Shown one piece after another: positions 10,469 to 19,991 of a stretch of DNA of 64,000 nt (positions are counted from its first letter, which is position 1; every line of letters begins with the position of its first letter). The stretch covers positions 771,946 through 835,945 of the forward strand of contig NW_020312000.1 of the NCBI RefSeq assembly GCF_003144115.1, in the 5' to 3' direction. A program made the position numbers and the translations under genes. The notes beneath the pieces were generated by a model. It did not search any database, had not been told where the DNA came from, and worked only from the letters and a program-made list of their open reading frames with translations. Origin of the DNA: Tilletiopsis washingtonensis. Taxonomy: Eukaryota > Basidiomycota > Exobasidiomycetes > Entylomatales.

Positions 10469-11494
10469 GGCGGAGGGGAAGCGTGGGCTGCGAAGAGAGC
10501 AGCGAGGAGGCGGATGGAGGCCAAGTGAGTGGGGGTGAAGGTGAGAAGATGAGGCGGCCGTGCGACGGCGGCGGCGGCAAAAGGCCGCACGCGCTTAGCC
10601 TAGGCGCGCACGGCGCAAGGCTTGGCTGCCTTCCCGCTGCGCTGCGCTGCGCCGTGCGCCGCCGGCGGCTCTCGCTGCTGCACCACGCCGCGGCGCACGC
10701 ACGCGCTCAAGCTCGGCTGTGCCGCGTGCGGCGACGCGCGCGGCGGCGGCAAAAGCAAGCCGCAGAGGCACGGCGCGACTCTCGCGCGGCCCACGTCTTT
10801 GTCTCCGCTGCGCCAGCGGCCGCAGCTTAGAGTTGGCTGGCGCATGCGGCGCCTGTTCCCACCCGCCAGCAGCAGCGGCGCCTGAATGCTCGCGTCCATT
10901 CCTGCCCTCTCGTCGCCCGCGCAGACGTCATCCGTCAGACACGTCGCAGCGGCGCACATGGAGCCTGAGCTGCAGCGGCGAGGCCAGGCGGGCGCTGCTG
11001 CGTCGCTCACACACGCCGGTGCCACGGCAAGCCTGGCTGCGGCAAGGCGTGCCCGGCGCCGCAGACGCGGCCGAGCTGGCGGCCGAGGCTGTCGCATGCC
11101 TCACACCTGCGCCAGAGCGCTCGTCCACACTCCTTCCTGCTCCAGATGCTGGCCTCAGCACATGTCACGTTCGCATCGACCGCGGCTCGTGCACGCGAAG
11201 GCCGCAAGCTAGAGCTCCCGGGCTTCTTGCCACGTTTAGCTGCGCCTCCCATGCTCTCTCTGCAAGGCACAGCTCGTCTTTGACAGCTTTCAGCAATGCT
11301 GCAAGACGCCAAGCGCTCACGTTGAGCGCAGACGCAGGGCAAAGATGTCGGTCCCGCAAGAGGAGCAGCTGCTGCGCTCTCAGCTCTCCGCGCTGCCTGT
11401 GTCAGCAGACTGAGTCGGCACTCAGAACGGCAGAGAGAAGGCCGACGGGCCTGTGCTGGGCCAGGCGCGCACACTGACAGGCAGAACGAGATGC
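10469..11494. other. Intergenic region, 1.0 kb
   Basis: This region lies upstream of the unknown protein gene and downstream of SEC66. It holds long open frames on the plus strand (for example around 10719-11477). Their predicted proteins are Arg/Cys/Ser/Ala-rich with no recognisable domain, as expected of random GC-rich DNA. No RNA gene was seen. Confidence 0.5.
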
Positions 11495-12759
11495 TCATTC
11501 CTGGTAGAGCGAGCAAGGAGCAGAGGAGGAAGCGTCAGCGGAGCGCGCAAAGCAACGCAGATGACACGCAGAGCAGCAAACGAGCTGCGTGCCTTCTCAT
11601 TGCGCCGACTGGCAGCGCGGACCTTCAGATCTCCGCAAAGGCTCGAGACTGGACGCACCTCCGCTTCCTCAATCGTCGCCTTTTTCGACGGCGTGCCCTG
11701 CTGCGACTGCTGCTGCTGCTGTTGCTCGCGCTGCTGCTGCTCACGCTGCATCTGCTGCGCATGTCCCTGCGCCAGCGCCTGCAGGATCTCGGGCGTCAGG
11801 GGCTGGCCTCGTGCGGCGGCCGCCTGTGCCGCAGCCTGGAGGAGCGCGGGCGGCAGTGGCGGGCCCTGCATCACGCGCTGCTGCCCGTCTGCTCCGCCTG
11901 GCCCTTGCTGCTGCTGTTGCTGCTGAGGAGGCATCTGCACTTGGATCTGCGTGCCCGGCGGCGTGACGAGTGCGGGGAGCGTGATCGATGGCTTGGGGAC
12001 CGGCTTGCCTGCCTCGGTGAGCTTCTTGACTGCGGAAGAGAGCGCGAGCGTCAGCAGAAGGCAGAAGAACAGCCCAGGCAGGTGAAGACTGCGCCCGCAC
12101 ATGCAGCGAGCTGTGATGCTGTGGCCGCCGTCCAGGCATGCCTCTAGAGCTCGGCCGCCGTCTGGGCACATCTCTGCCGCTGGGACCTCCAGCCAGCCTC
12201 CAGCCCTCGCTTGCACGCTCGGCCACTCACCCTCGTCCTCGCGCTGAGCGGCGACGCCGTAGTAGACCTCCTTGTGCTTCAGGTGCGCCACCATCTCGCC
12301 GGCGGTGGGGAAGATGAGCTGGCCCCAGCCGTCGCGGAACGTGTTGGCCTCGCTGACGACGTCGAGGATCTCGGCCTCGAGCTCCTTCTCGGCCATGCCG
12401 AAGCGCGCCACCGTCTCGTCGCCGAGGCTGCCCTTCTGCACGAGCGTGGCCATGGCCTGCTTGTCGTCGCGCATGCGGATGATGCGGCGCACGTCGGCCA
12501 TGGCGCGGTTCAGCAGCGCGGCCTTGAGCACCACCTCGGGAATCTCGACGGGCCGGCCCTGCGAGTCGGTGCTGGCGCCCGACGCGGCCAGCACGAGCGT
12601 CTGGTAGATGTCGCGCTCCGGGTGCCCCTCGGGGAACCACGGCGCGTGGCCGGCGGCGAGGGCCGCGGCGGTGCGGCGCCGGTAGACGCGCGAGAAGATG
12701 GCGAGCGAGAGCGTGAGGAGGCCGATGTAGGCGAAGGGCACGAAGATGGAGAGCGCCAT
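11495..12759 (-). CDS. SEC66: ER translocation complex subunit Sec66 (Sec71)
   Basis: Sec66 is a membrane subunit of the Sec62/Sec63 complex for post-translational import into the ER. The N-terminus has one membrane segment, MALSIFVPFAYIGLLTLSLA (residues 1-20), followed by VYRRR. The Sec66 core follows: WFPEGHPERDIYQTLV, AALLNRAMADVRRIIRMRDD, VQKGSLGDETVARF, and FRDGWGQLIFPTAGEMV. Exon 1 is 12231-12759. A 201-nt intron leads to exon 2 (11659-12029), which begins VKKLTEAGKPVPKPSI and carries a poly-Gln tail. I place a second intron (donor GTGCGT after EEAE, acceptor CTACCAG) leading to a two-codon last exon ending at 11495, for 301 residues. If it is not spliced, the frame runs on to 11422 with an unconvincing tail. 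The (GCC)n tract directly abuts the start. Confidence 0.85.
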
Positions 12760-12781
12760 GGCGGCGGCGGCGGCGGCGGCG
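12760..12781. repeat. (GCC)n tract at the SEC66 start codon
   Basis: About seven GGC/GCC units lie immediately upstream of the SEC66 ATG, in its 5' leader. This is a simple trinucleotide repeat. Confidence 0.75.
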
Positions 12782-14051
12782 TGGTGGGGTTGCGCAGTGT
12801 TGGTGGTGTTGCGCTGGAAGATGCATGTGGCCGCCGCCGCCGCTGCCTTCCCGAGACGCGCACGCGCACTTCGACGCCGCTCGCTGCGCCGCCCTGGGAG
12901 CAGCGCGCGCGCGCCGACGTGGCGGCCCCTGCGCGCGCATCACGTGCCCGCCCACCTCCGGCAGCATGGCGCTCGCTCTCTGGCCCCTTCTGCACCGCAG
13001 CCCTGGCGCCAGGATTGGCCTGTTTCGCTCGCACAATCACACGAAGGCTGCCAGGCAGCTGCTGCTGGACCTCTTGTCCGCCGTCGGCACGGCTGCGCCA
13101 GGCCACGCTCCACGCAAGGGCCGGGCTTCTGCAGAGAAGGCGCGGCGGCGGCTCCAGAGACACGGCCGGGGGCCACCAGGCCTGCCTCTCGGCGCGCGGG
13201 CCACGCTGCAACGCGCACAGCATGGACGGGCCTTGAGGCGCGTGGGAGGTGCAGTCTGAACACAGATAGAGCGTCTCAGCGTCTCAGCATGCTGATCCTT
13301 GTCTACGACGGCTGCCTGAGACCTTGGGCGCGAGCGGGTGAGCTGGCCACTGCGCTCTGGTTGCGCTGCGATGTGCCGCCGAGGGGCGCGGCGAGACGCG
13401 TTGCTGGCGGCGGCGCGCGCGCGTCCGCTGCTCTCGTGCCGTTGATGCGCGCTGCTGCTGCTGCTGCTGAGCGCATCACCACGGCACGGCGTGCGAGCCG
13501 CCCTCCGCGCCCGCCGCCGCCGCTGCGTGCTGGCTGCGTGCGGCGATGCAGCCGCTGGGCGTGATGCTGGCGGCGTGCCTGCCGCGCTGCCACCCGCGCC
13601 GCGCCGCCGTGCTGCACCTGCGTGCTGTGGCTCCAAGCGCGCTGCCGCTGCGCTGATGCCGCTGCGCTGCTGCCGCTGCCGTCGCCGCTCCGCCGCCGTG
13701 CGGTGCGCGGGGGCCGCCTCGCCTCGTCGCGCGCCTCGCCTCGCCGTCGTCGTCGTCGTCGTCGTCGTCGTCGCTGCCTGCTGCCGTCTCCCCTCCTCCA
13801 CAGCCGCTCCGCACCCGCACTCGCCACTCGCCAGCGTCTGTCGCTGCGTCCGTCTCTGCACTCTCTCCTCCGGCTGCGCTGCCGCACCTGCCGCGTCACT
13901 GCGACGCATCCGCGCGCGCCGCTCCTCGCACCCGCTCGCGCCCTCGCGCGCCAGCCGCAGACCCTCGGCGAGCGAGCCAGCCCGCCGCGGCGGCCTCTGA
14001 CGCCAGACTGGCCCGCGCGGCAGCGTACGCACCCCGCGCCACGTCTGAGCG
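12782..14051. other. Divergent promoter region, SEC66 / PP2A B56
   Basis: This is a 1.3-kb spacer between two starts. It contains trinucleotide tracts, such as (GCT)n at about 13451-13469 and (CGT)n at about 13744-13773. Open frames across it have biased, domain-free translations and were not accepted as genes. It probably includes a long 5' leader for the B56 gene. Confidence 0.5.
13744..13773. repeat. (CGT)n trinucleotide microsatellite
   Basis: About ten CGT/GTC units in a row lie in the leader or promoter of the PP2A B56 gene. This is likely a length-polymorphic marker. Confidence 0.8.
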
Positions 14052-16937
14052 ATGAAGGGCCTCAAGAAGGCCATGGTGAGTGCGCGCTGCCGGGCAGGGC
14101 GGCGCGACGTCGCATCGGCAGACATGAGGCCGCGCGGACAGGCGACTGGCATGCACGGCCTCGCCGCCGTGCTGCGCACCATCACGCCGAGGACGTGCAG
14201 CTGACACGCTGCACTGCAGAACCTGTCGCGGTCCAAGTCATCAGAGAATGGCAACGGGCGACAGCCGGGGCAGGGCGTGCCCGTGCCGCCGCCCAAGGGC
14301 AGTGTCGTGCCGGCGAACCCGGCGTACCAGGGCTCGCTGAAGAGCGGCGCCAACTCGTCGCCCTCGTCGTCGTCGCACTCGCTCGGCCGCGCCGGCGGCG
14401 CCGGCAGCTCGGGCGAGTCGCGCGGCAGCAGCCTCTCGGGCAGCGGCTCCGGCGGCGTGCCGGACCGCCGCGGCGGCCTGGCCGATAAGACGGGCCCCGC
14501 CCCGCCCATCGTCGTCGTCTCGTCGGAGATGCCGCAGGACCCCATGCCGCATCCCTCGCTGGGTCCCGGCGGCGTGCCGCTCGGCGGCACCTCGTCGCCG
14601 CCGCCCGCCGGCGCCACGGTGCCGACGCTCGGGCTCGGGCCCTCGTCGGGCGCTGGCGCCGGCGCCGGCCTCGCGCCTGGCGACCTGGCCACGCCGCCAA
14701 AGGCTGGCGCGCTCAACCGCCTGCGCCAGGGTGCGGGCGGTGCTGGCGGTCCCAAGGACACGATTCCGATCACCAGCAAGACGCCGCCGCGGAAACAGCG
14801 CAGCAGCCGCTTCCACGTCACGGAGAAGGTGGAGCTGGAGAAGCTGCCCAACTTTGGCGGTGAGTGCGATGCGTGGAGCGGACACAGAGCATGCGCTGCG
14901 TGCTCCCTGCGGCCCCTCTTGATGCCTGCGCGCGTGACGCCGAGCTGACACCGCGCTCGACAGAGGTCGTGCCGGCAGACCGGCCGGAGCTTTTCATCCG
15001 CAAGCTGCGGCAGTGCAGCGTCGTGTTTGACTTCAACGACGCGTCGCAGGAGCTCAAGGGCAAGACGGTCAAGGCGCAGACGCTGCACGAGATGCTCGAG
15101 TACATCACGAGCCAGCGCGGCGTCATCACAGAGGCGATATACCCAGAGGTGGTGGCCATGGTGAGTTGCCGCCGCTCGGAGCGCACCTGCCCGTACGGTG
15201 GAACACGCAAGCTGACGACCTCGCGCAGTTCGGCTCAAATCTGTTCCGCTCCATTCCGCCACAAGTGAACCCCACGGGCGATGCCTTCGACCCGGAGGAG
15301 GACGAGCCGGTGCTGGAGCTGGCGTGGCCGCACCTGCAGATCGTGTACGAGTTCTTCCTGCGCTTCGTCGAGAGCCCTGACTTCAACACCAACGTCGCCA
15401 AGAAGTTCATCGACCAGCACTTTGTGCTGCAGCTGCTCGAGCTCTTCGACAGCGAGGACCCGCGCGAGCGCGACTTTCTCAAGACGACGCTGCACCGCAT
15501 CTACGGCAAGTTCCTCAACCTGCGTGCCTTCATCCGGCGCTCCATCAACAACGTCTTCTTCATGTTCATCTACGAGACGGAGCGGCACAACGGCATTGCC
15601 GAGCTGCTCGAGATTCTCGGCTCCATCATCAACGGCTTTGCGCTGCCGCTCAAGGAGGAGCACAAGACGTTCCTCACGCGCGTCCTCATCCCGCTGCACA
15701 AGGTCAAGAGCCTGGCGCTCTACCACCCGCAGCTGGCATACTGCGTCGTGCAGTTCCTCGAGAAGGACAGCAGTCTGACGGAGGAGGTGCTGCTCGGCCT
15801 GCTGCGCTACTGGCCCAAGGTCAACAGCCCCAAGGAGGTCATGTTCCTCAACGAGGTCGAGGAGATCCTCGACGTCATCGAGCCGAGCGAGTTTGTCAAG
15901 ATCGAGGTGCCGCTCTTCCAGCAGCTGCAGCGCTGCATCAACTCGCAGCACTTCCAGGTCGCCGAGCGCGCCCTCTACTTCTGGAACAACGAGTACATCG
16001 TCAACCTCATCGGCGACAACGTGCAGGTCATCCTGCCGATCGTCTTTGCGAGCCTGTACCAGAACTCGAAGAGCCACTGGAACAGGTGCGTCTTGGTGGA
16101 GTGTGCAGTGTGTTTGACGGTGCTGACATCGCGGCTGCAGGACAATACACGGCCTGGTGTACAATGCGCTGAAGCTCTTCATGGAGATCAACCCCGCCCT
16201 CTTCGACATGTGCACGAACGACTTCAAGCACCAGCGGCAGGCGTGAGTGATGATGCTCGGCTGCTGTGCTGCGCTCGACTAACAGGCTGCCACAGCGAGC
16301 GGCAGAAGCTCAAGGCGCGCGACGAGGCGTGGAAGCGGCTGCGCGAGTCGGCGCTCTCCAACTGCGCGGCGATGGGCAACACGCCGCCAAAGGCCATCGT
16401 CGAGGACGACCGGGCGCCGCCGCGCTCGAGCGCCTCGGAGCTCATGAGCCTTTCCGACACGGACTCGGTCGGCTCGGCGGGCGATCTGGGCGAGAACGAG
16501 GAGGGCAGCAGCAGCTTTCTAGAGGGCGTCGGCGAGGGCCTGGGCCATCGCGGCAACGGCGAAGTGTCGACGACGGATTTTGAGGACGCCGGGGAGGGCT
16601 TTGATTCGGCTGCCGCAGAGGCCGGACCAACTACGCCGCGGGCCGATGGCCTCGACGGCATGGTGAGTGCGGCAGTGCGAGCGGCGCCGCGGCGTGTGCT
16701 GACAGACGTGCCGCTCTGCAGAAGCGCTTCCCGGAAACCGCGCGCCAGCAGGTCGGCAAGAATGCGGAGAGTCCGCATGTGCGCCGCAAGTCGGTCATCC
16801 CCATGGACCCGACAGTGCTGAACGAGCTCAACGCACACAAGAGTCTGGACGAGTGAGTGCAGGCGGTGAGGCGCGCAGCGTGCATGCGCTGACCCGTTCG
16901 CGGCAGCACGATTCCCAAGTCGCCGACACCGCAGTAG
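14052..16937 (+). CDS. RTS1: PP2A regulatory subunit B56 (B')
   Basis: This is the B56-type targeting subunit of protein phosphatase 2A (yeast Rts1 / fission yeast Par1/Par2), which directs PP2A to septation, spindle and stress substrates. Eight exons (14052-14075, 14220-14859, 14964-15160, 15229-16085, 16141-16242, 16296-16662, 16722-16852, 16907-16937) join in frame to 782 residues. The N-terminal 220 residues are a Ser/Pro/Gly-rich variable region. The B56 repeat core follows: [72 protein letters not shown] and [15 protein letters not shown]. The C-terminal extension is acidic and Ser-rich, ending [10 protein letters not shown]. The first exon is only 24 nt (MKGLKKAM). The family call is certain; the symbol is by homology to yeast. 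Confidence 0.95.
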
Positions 16938-17691
16938 AGCGCGCCCTCCGGCACCCTCGGCTGCTTCTCATCTCTTCGAATGCCTAGACGCAGGACTTGC
17001 GCAGGCAGCTACGCACTGCGCCATCGCGTCGGGCTGCACCAGAGTCGTCTCACTGCTGCATCACTCAGGCAGCCGCTCCTCCTCCACGCCGCGCGCCACG
17101 CCCCACCCTCCGCTTTCCATGCTTGCGCCGCCACCCGCCTCGCTCCAGCGCAATGCGCCAGCTGCGCTCGCCCTCTGCCCCTTTCCTCATTCTCGCCCAC
17201 TCTTAACCTCTCTCATATCCCCTTCATCACCTCCTTCCTGCGGCCAGGACCTGACCCGCTTTGATCTCGAACAACCCATGTACACGCGCGCCTGCACAGC
17301 TTGTGAAGCCATGACCACATCTTGCGCGAGCGAGAGTGCGGCGTGAGCGCAGAGACCAGACAGGGGCAAGGTCCTGGTCGGAGCAGCCTGAGCACAGCGA
17401 GCGGCCAATCGTGCTCTTCAGCAGCTGCACACAAGCGGCGCGAGCGCCTCCCAGAGAGCGGGCAGGCCTGCACCTGCGGACGTGACGAGTGCACGCGTGC
17501 TGAGCCTGTCGCGCCGTCTCTTCAGCCTGCCAAGTCCATCGCCGAGTCGTGCGGCTGTGGCTGCTTCCGGGTCACCTAATGAAGGTCTATGTCGTCTACG
17601 CGTCCGCGAGAGATCCACCTGGAGGACGCAGGGGTAGGAGCTGGCGTAGCAAAAGTCGACACAAAAGTCTCGCCTGCGCCGGGCAAAAAGA
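16938..17691. other. Intergenic region before tRNA-Ala
   Basis: This is a 0.75-kb spacer downstream of the B56 gene, with a pyrimidine-rich stretch around 17150-17245 and a T5 Pol III terminator (minus strand) at 17685-17689. No protein gene was recognised. Confidence 0.5.
17685..17689 (-). terminator. RNA polymerase III terminator of tRNA-Ala
   Basis: On the minus strand, a TTTTT run starts two bases beyond the discriminator base of the tRNA. It is a minimal Pol III stop signal. Confidence 0.75.
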
Positions 17692-17786
17692 TGGACAAAC
17701 CGGGATTTGAACCCGGGATCTCCTCGAATAATTCAGGACCGAAGTCCTACTGCAAACGAGGCGCTTTGCCCCTAAGCCATTCGCCC
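17692..17786 (-). tRNA. tRNA-Ala (anticodon UGC) with a 23-nt intron
   Basis: The minus strand folds into a full cloverleaf. The acceptor stem is GGGCGAA/TTTGTCC with the alanine identity pair G3-U70, and the discriminator is A73. The D arm is GCTT-AGGGGCA-AAGC. The anticodon stem CCTCG/CGAGG carries loop TTTGCA..T with anticodon TGC after U33. The short variable loop rules out Leu/Ser. The T arm is CCGGG-TTCAAAT-CCCGG. The anticodon loop is split after position 37 by a 23-nt intron that contains an AGGAC-TTCG-GTCCT hairpin with a stable UUCG tetraloop. The internal B box is GGTTCAAATCC. A TATA-like palindrome lies about 30 bp upstream and a T5 terminator follows. Confidence 0.92.
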
Positions 17787-17814
17787 GCAATTTTTAGCCG
17801 ATCTCGCCGGATGC

Positions 17815-17824
17815 GTATATATAC
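17815..17824 (-). promoter_or_regulatory. TATA-like element upstream of tRNA-Ala
   Basis: The palindrome GTATATATAC is centred about 34 bp upstream of the tRNA 5' end, the distance at which TFIIIB/TBP binds. AT-rich sequence is rare in this window, so the placement is suggestive. It also lies in the short 3' region of ISC1. Confidence 0.6.
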
Positions 17825-17907
17825 TGTCTGCCCAACCCGCCAACTTTTCATGGAGATCTCGACGCGCGACTGGCCCGCTGGCTCCAGCGATTGTGACAAG
17901 GATAGTA

Positions 17908-19516
17908 TTAGATGAGTCGCTGCTGCTCGTGTGTATCTTCGACGCTCGGCCGCCCCTCCTCGTCTTCATGTGGCTGCTGCTCGGCGGGCTGCGCATCCGT
18001 CAACTCGGCCAGCACTGCCGGGCGTGGCGCTGCAATGCGGCCGCGCGTCTGCTCCAGGTCGAGGGCCATGGCATCAAGCACCGTGCGCAGCGCACCTGTA
18101 GGAAGAGTCATCAGGCGCAGCACTGCATGGGATGTCCTAGGACACTCACGCTTCTCCCACTCTCCCCAGATGACGGCCGAGTAGAAGAGCGTCGTGCCCG
18201 CCCATGCCGCGACGATGATGAAGAGCGCGAGGAGGAAGCGCAGGATGCCCGGCGCGTGCCCGGCAGTGAGGATCATGAGCGCAAAGAGCGCACCGGCCAG
18301 GGCGCCGAGAAAGCCCACGCCGTGCGTCGTCTGCGTGCGCCGGCTGTCGAGGAGCGCGCCGCCGAGTGCCGCCAGCGCCGACGTGAGCGTCTGCGCCACG
18401 TGTGTGCTGTGTGCAGTCACTGCGGCGGAAGGCACGAGCTCAAAGGTCGTCTCGACGCCAAAGTGATCGGAGAGGGAGCAGCCCAGACTCTCGTCCACCT
18501 CGGTCCACGACACGCGCGACGAGCGCGGCCGCAGCTGCAACTTGCCCTCACGCACGGGTCCGCGGTAGAGGATGTAGTCGAGGCGCTTTCCGAGTCCAGC
18601 TCGTGCACGAGGGTCAAGCGGCTTGCCGGCCGTCCAGGTGTTGAGCGGCGAGTCGCACGTGACGCCCAGCTCGACGATGGAGCGCTCGGGATTTGCGGTG
18701 CCAGGCAGCGACGTGGCGTGCGGCGGCAGCGAGGGGTGAGTGTCGAGGAAGGAGTCGGAGAGCCCGCCAATGTCGCGCAGCAGCGCCAGCGCCAGAGACG
18801 GCGGCGTCGAGTTCAGGTCGCCGAGCTGCTAAAGGCGTGAGCCGTGCGCAGGGGAAGGAGCTGCGCAGTGTACGCACGCAGATCACATGCCGCCCTCGCT
18901 CGGCACTGTCGCGCACATGGCACGCCAGCTCGTACGCCTGCGCGACGCGGTGCGCGCGGTTTGACTCGGGCCCGTCCTCACCGCCAGCAGCAACAGTCTG
19001 CACAGAGTCAGCCAGCGTCGGGGCGGCCTGGATGCAGCGGACGCACATGTGTGACCCAGACGTCGACCTCGTCGCCCTGCGGCAGCGCAATCGTCGCACA
19101 TCCGGCCGCCTTTGCGACGATCCAGTCGCCGTGATGCACGTGGATGGGCAGGCCGCAGAGCAGGTACGGCTCGGTGCGCGTGCGCAGGATGGGGTGCCGC
19201 GAGAGGATGGCGAGGCCGGAGCCGAATGCGCCGCTGCGCCGGCGGGGTCTGAGCACAGGCTCGCCGGAGCAGACACGCCATGCTGCACTCACCTGTAGAA
19301 GAACTTGCCCCAGCGCCACGTCGCGCGCGTGCGTGCGCGCAGCTCGCGCCAGTCGCTGCTCTCGCACCACAGCTCCTGCAGCGCGACGACGTCGTAGGCG
19401 TCGGCGGCGCGCTCGAGGCGCGCAATGATGGCCGCCAGCCGCTCGTTCTTGCGCTTGGAGAAGAGGTAGAGGCCCCACACGTTGAGCGTGAGGACGCGCA
19501 GCGGCGGCGCAGACAT
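17908..19516 (-). CDS. ISC1: Inositol phosphosphingolipid phospholipase C (neutral sphingomyelinase family)
   Basis: This enzyme hydrolyses complex sphingolipids (IPC, MIPC, M(IP)2C) to ceramide in ER and mitochondrial membranes. Five exons (19293-19516, 19047-19233, 18878-18997, 18150-18828, 17908-18095) join in frame to 465 residues. The DNase-I-like catalytic fold is clear: LRVLTLNVWGLY (residues 5-16), the metal-binding Glu in VVALQELWCES, SGLAILSRHPIL, a VTH motif followed by NRAHRVAQAYEL, then VICQLGDLNSTPPSL with the catalytic Asp/Asn, and LSDHFGVETTFEL with the catalytic His. Two C-terminal membrane segments (GFLGALAGALFALMIL and LLALFIIVAAWAGTTLFY) match the family. The ATG at 19514-19516 (CGCCATGTC) was chosen; an in-frame ATG 39 nt upstream is possible. 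The acidic, Gln-rich tail is not conserved. Confidence 0.94.
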
Positions 19517-19991
19517 GGCGGGCGCGTGACGGTGGGGTGCGGGGGCGAGAGGCAAGACGCGTCAAGGGTGCAACGTGCAGCAGCCGCAGGAAGCGCAGGA
19601 GAGAGATGTGCGCGCCAGAAGCCGCCGCCGTGCAGGCAGCTCAGGCGACGGCATGCGGGACGTGCCTGTGCCGCCGCTCTCTGTTCCTGCTGCGCCCTCC
19701 ACGGAAGCTCCATGCCGGCTCAGCACAGCACGATGTCTCCCACAGCGCTGCACGGTTGACGTGTGTTATTTCTAGCGCCCCCGGCACGCAGGCACGGCGG
19801 CGGCTGTCAGGTGAAGCTATGTTGTGGAAATAGGGTTACAGATGAGTGTGAGAGCGGGCAGCAGGCCTGTGAGGAGCGACCAAGTGTGTGTGTGTGGGGA
19901 TGGATGCAAGACGAGAGCAAGTTGAGTGGAGAATGCAAAGAGAGAGGCGGAGAAGCGAAAGGTATGCGGTGGGCTGGCAGGCGGCAACCTC
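19517..19991. other. ISC1 promoter / SAM synthetase 3' region
   Basis: This is a 475-bp spacer in a tandem minus-strand arrangement. It contains a GTGTGTGTGTG tract near 19884 and AG-rich sequence. No gene was seen. Confidence 0.5.

Noticed and set aside
10719-11477. Plus-strand frame of 252 codons between the unknown gene and SEC66
   Set aside because: Low-complexity translation with no domain. It overlaps the SEC66 3' end only by a short antisense stretch.
13037-15262. Minus-strand frame of 741 codons overlapping the B56 5' region
   Set aside because: The first exons of B56 explain the plus strand, and the minus translation is low-complexity and domain-free.
17893-18840. Plus-strand frame of 315 codons
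   Set aside because: It is antisense to ISC1 exons with intact catalytic motifs.
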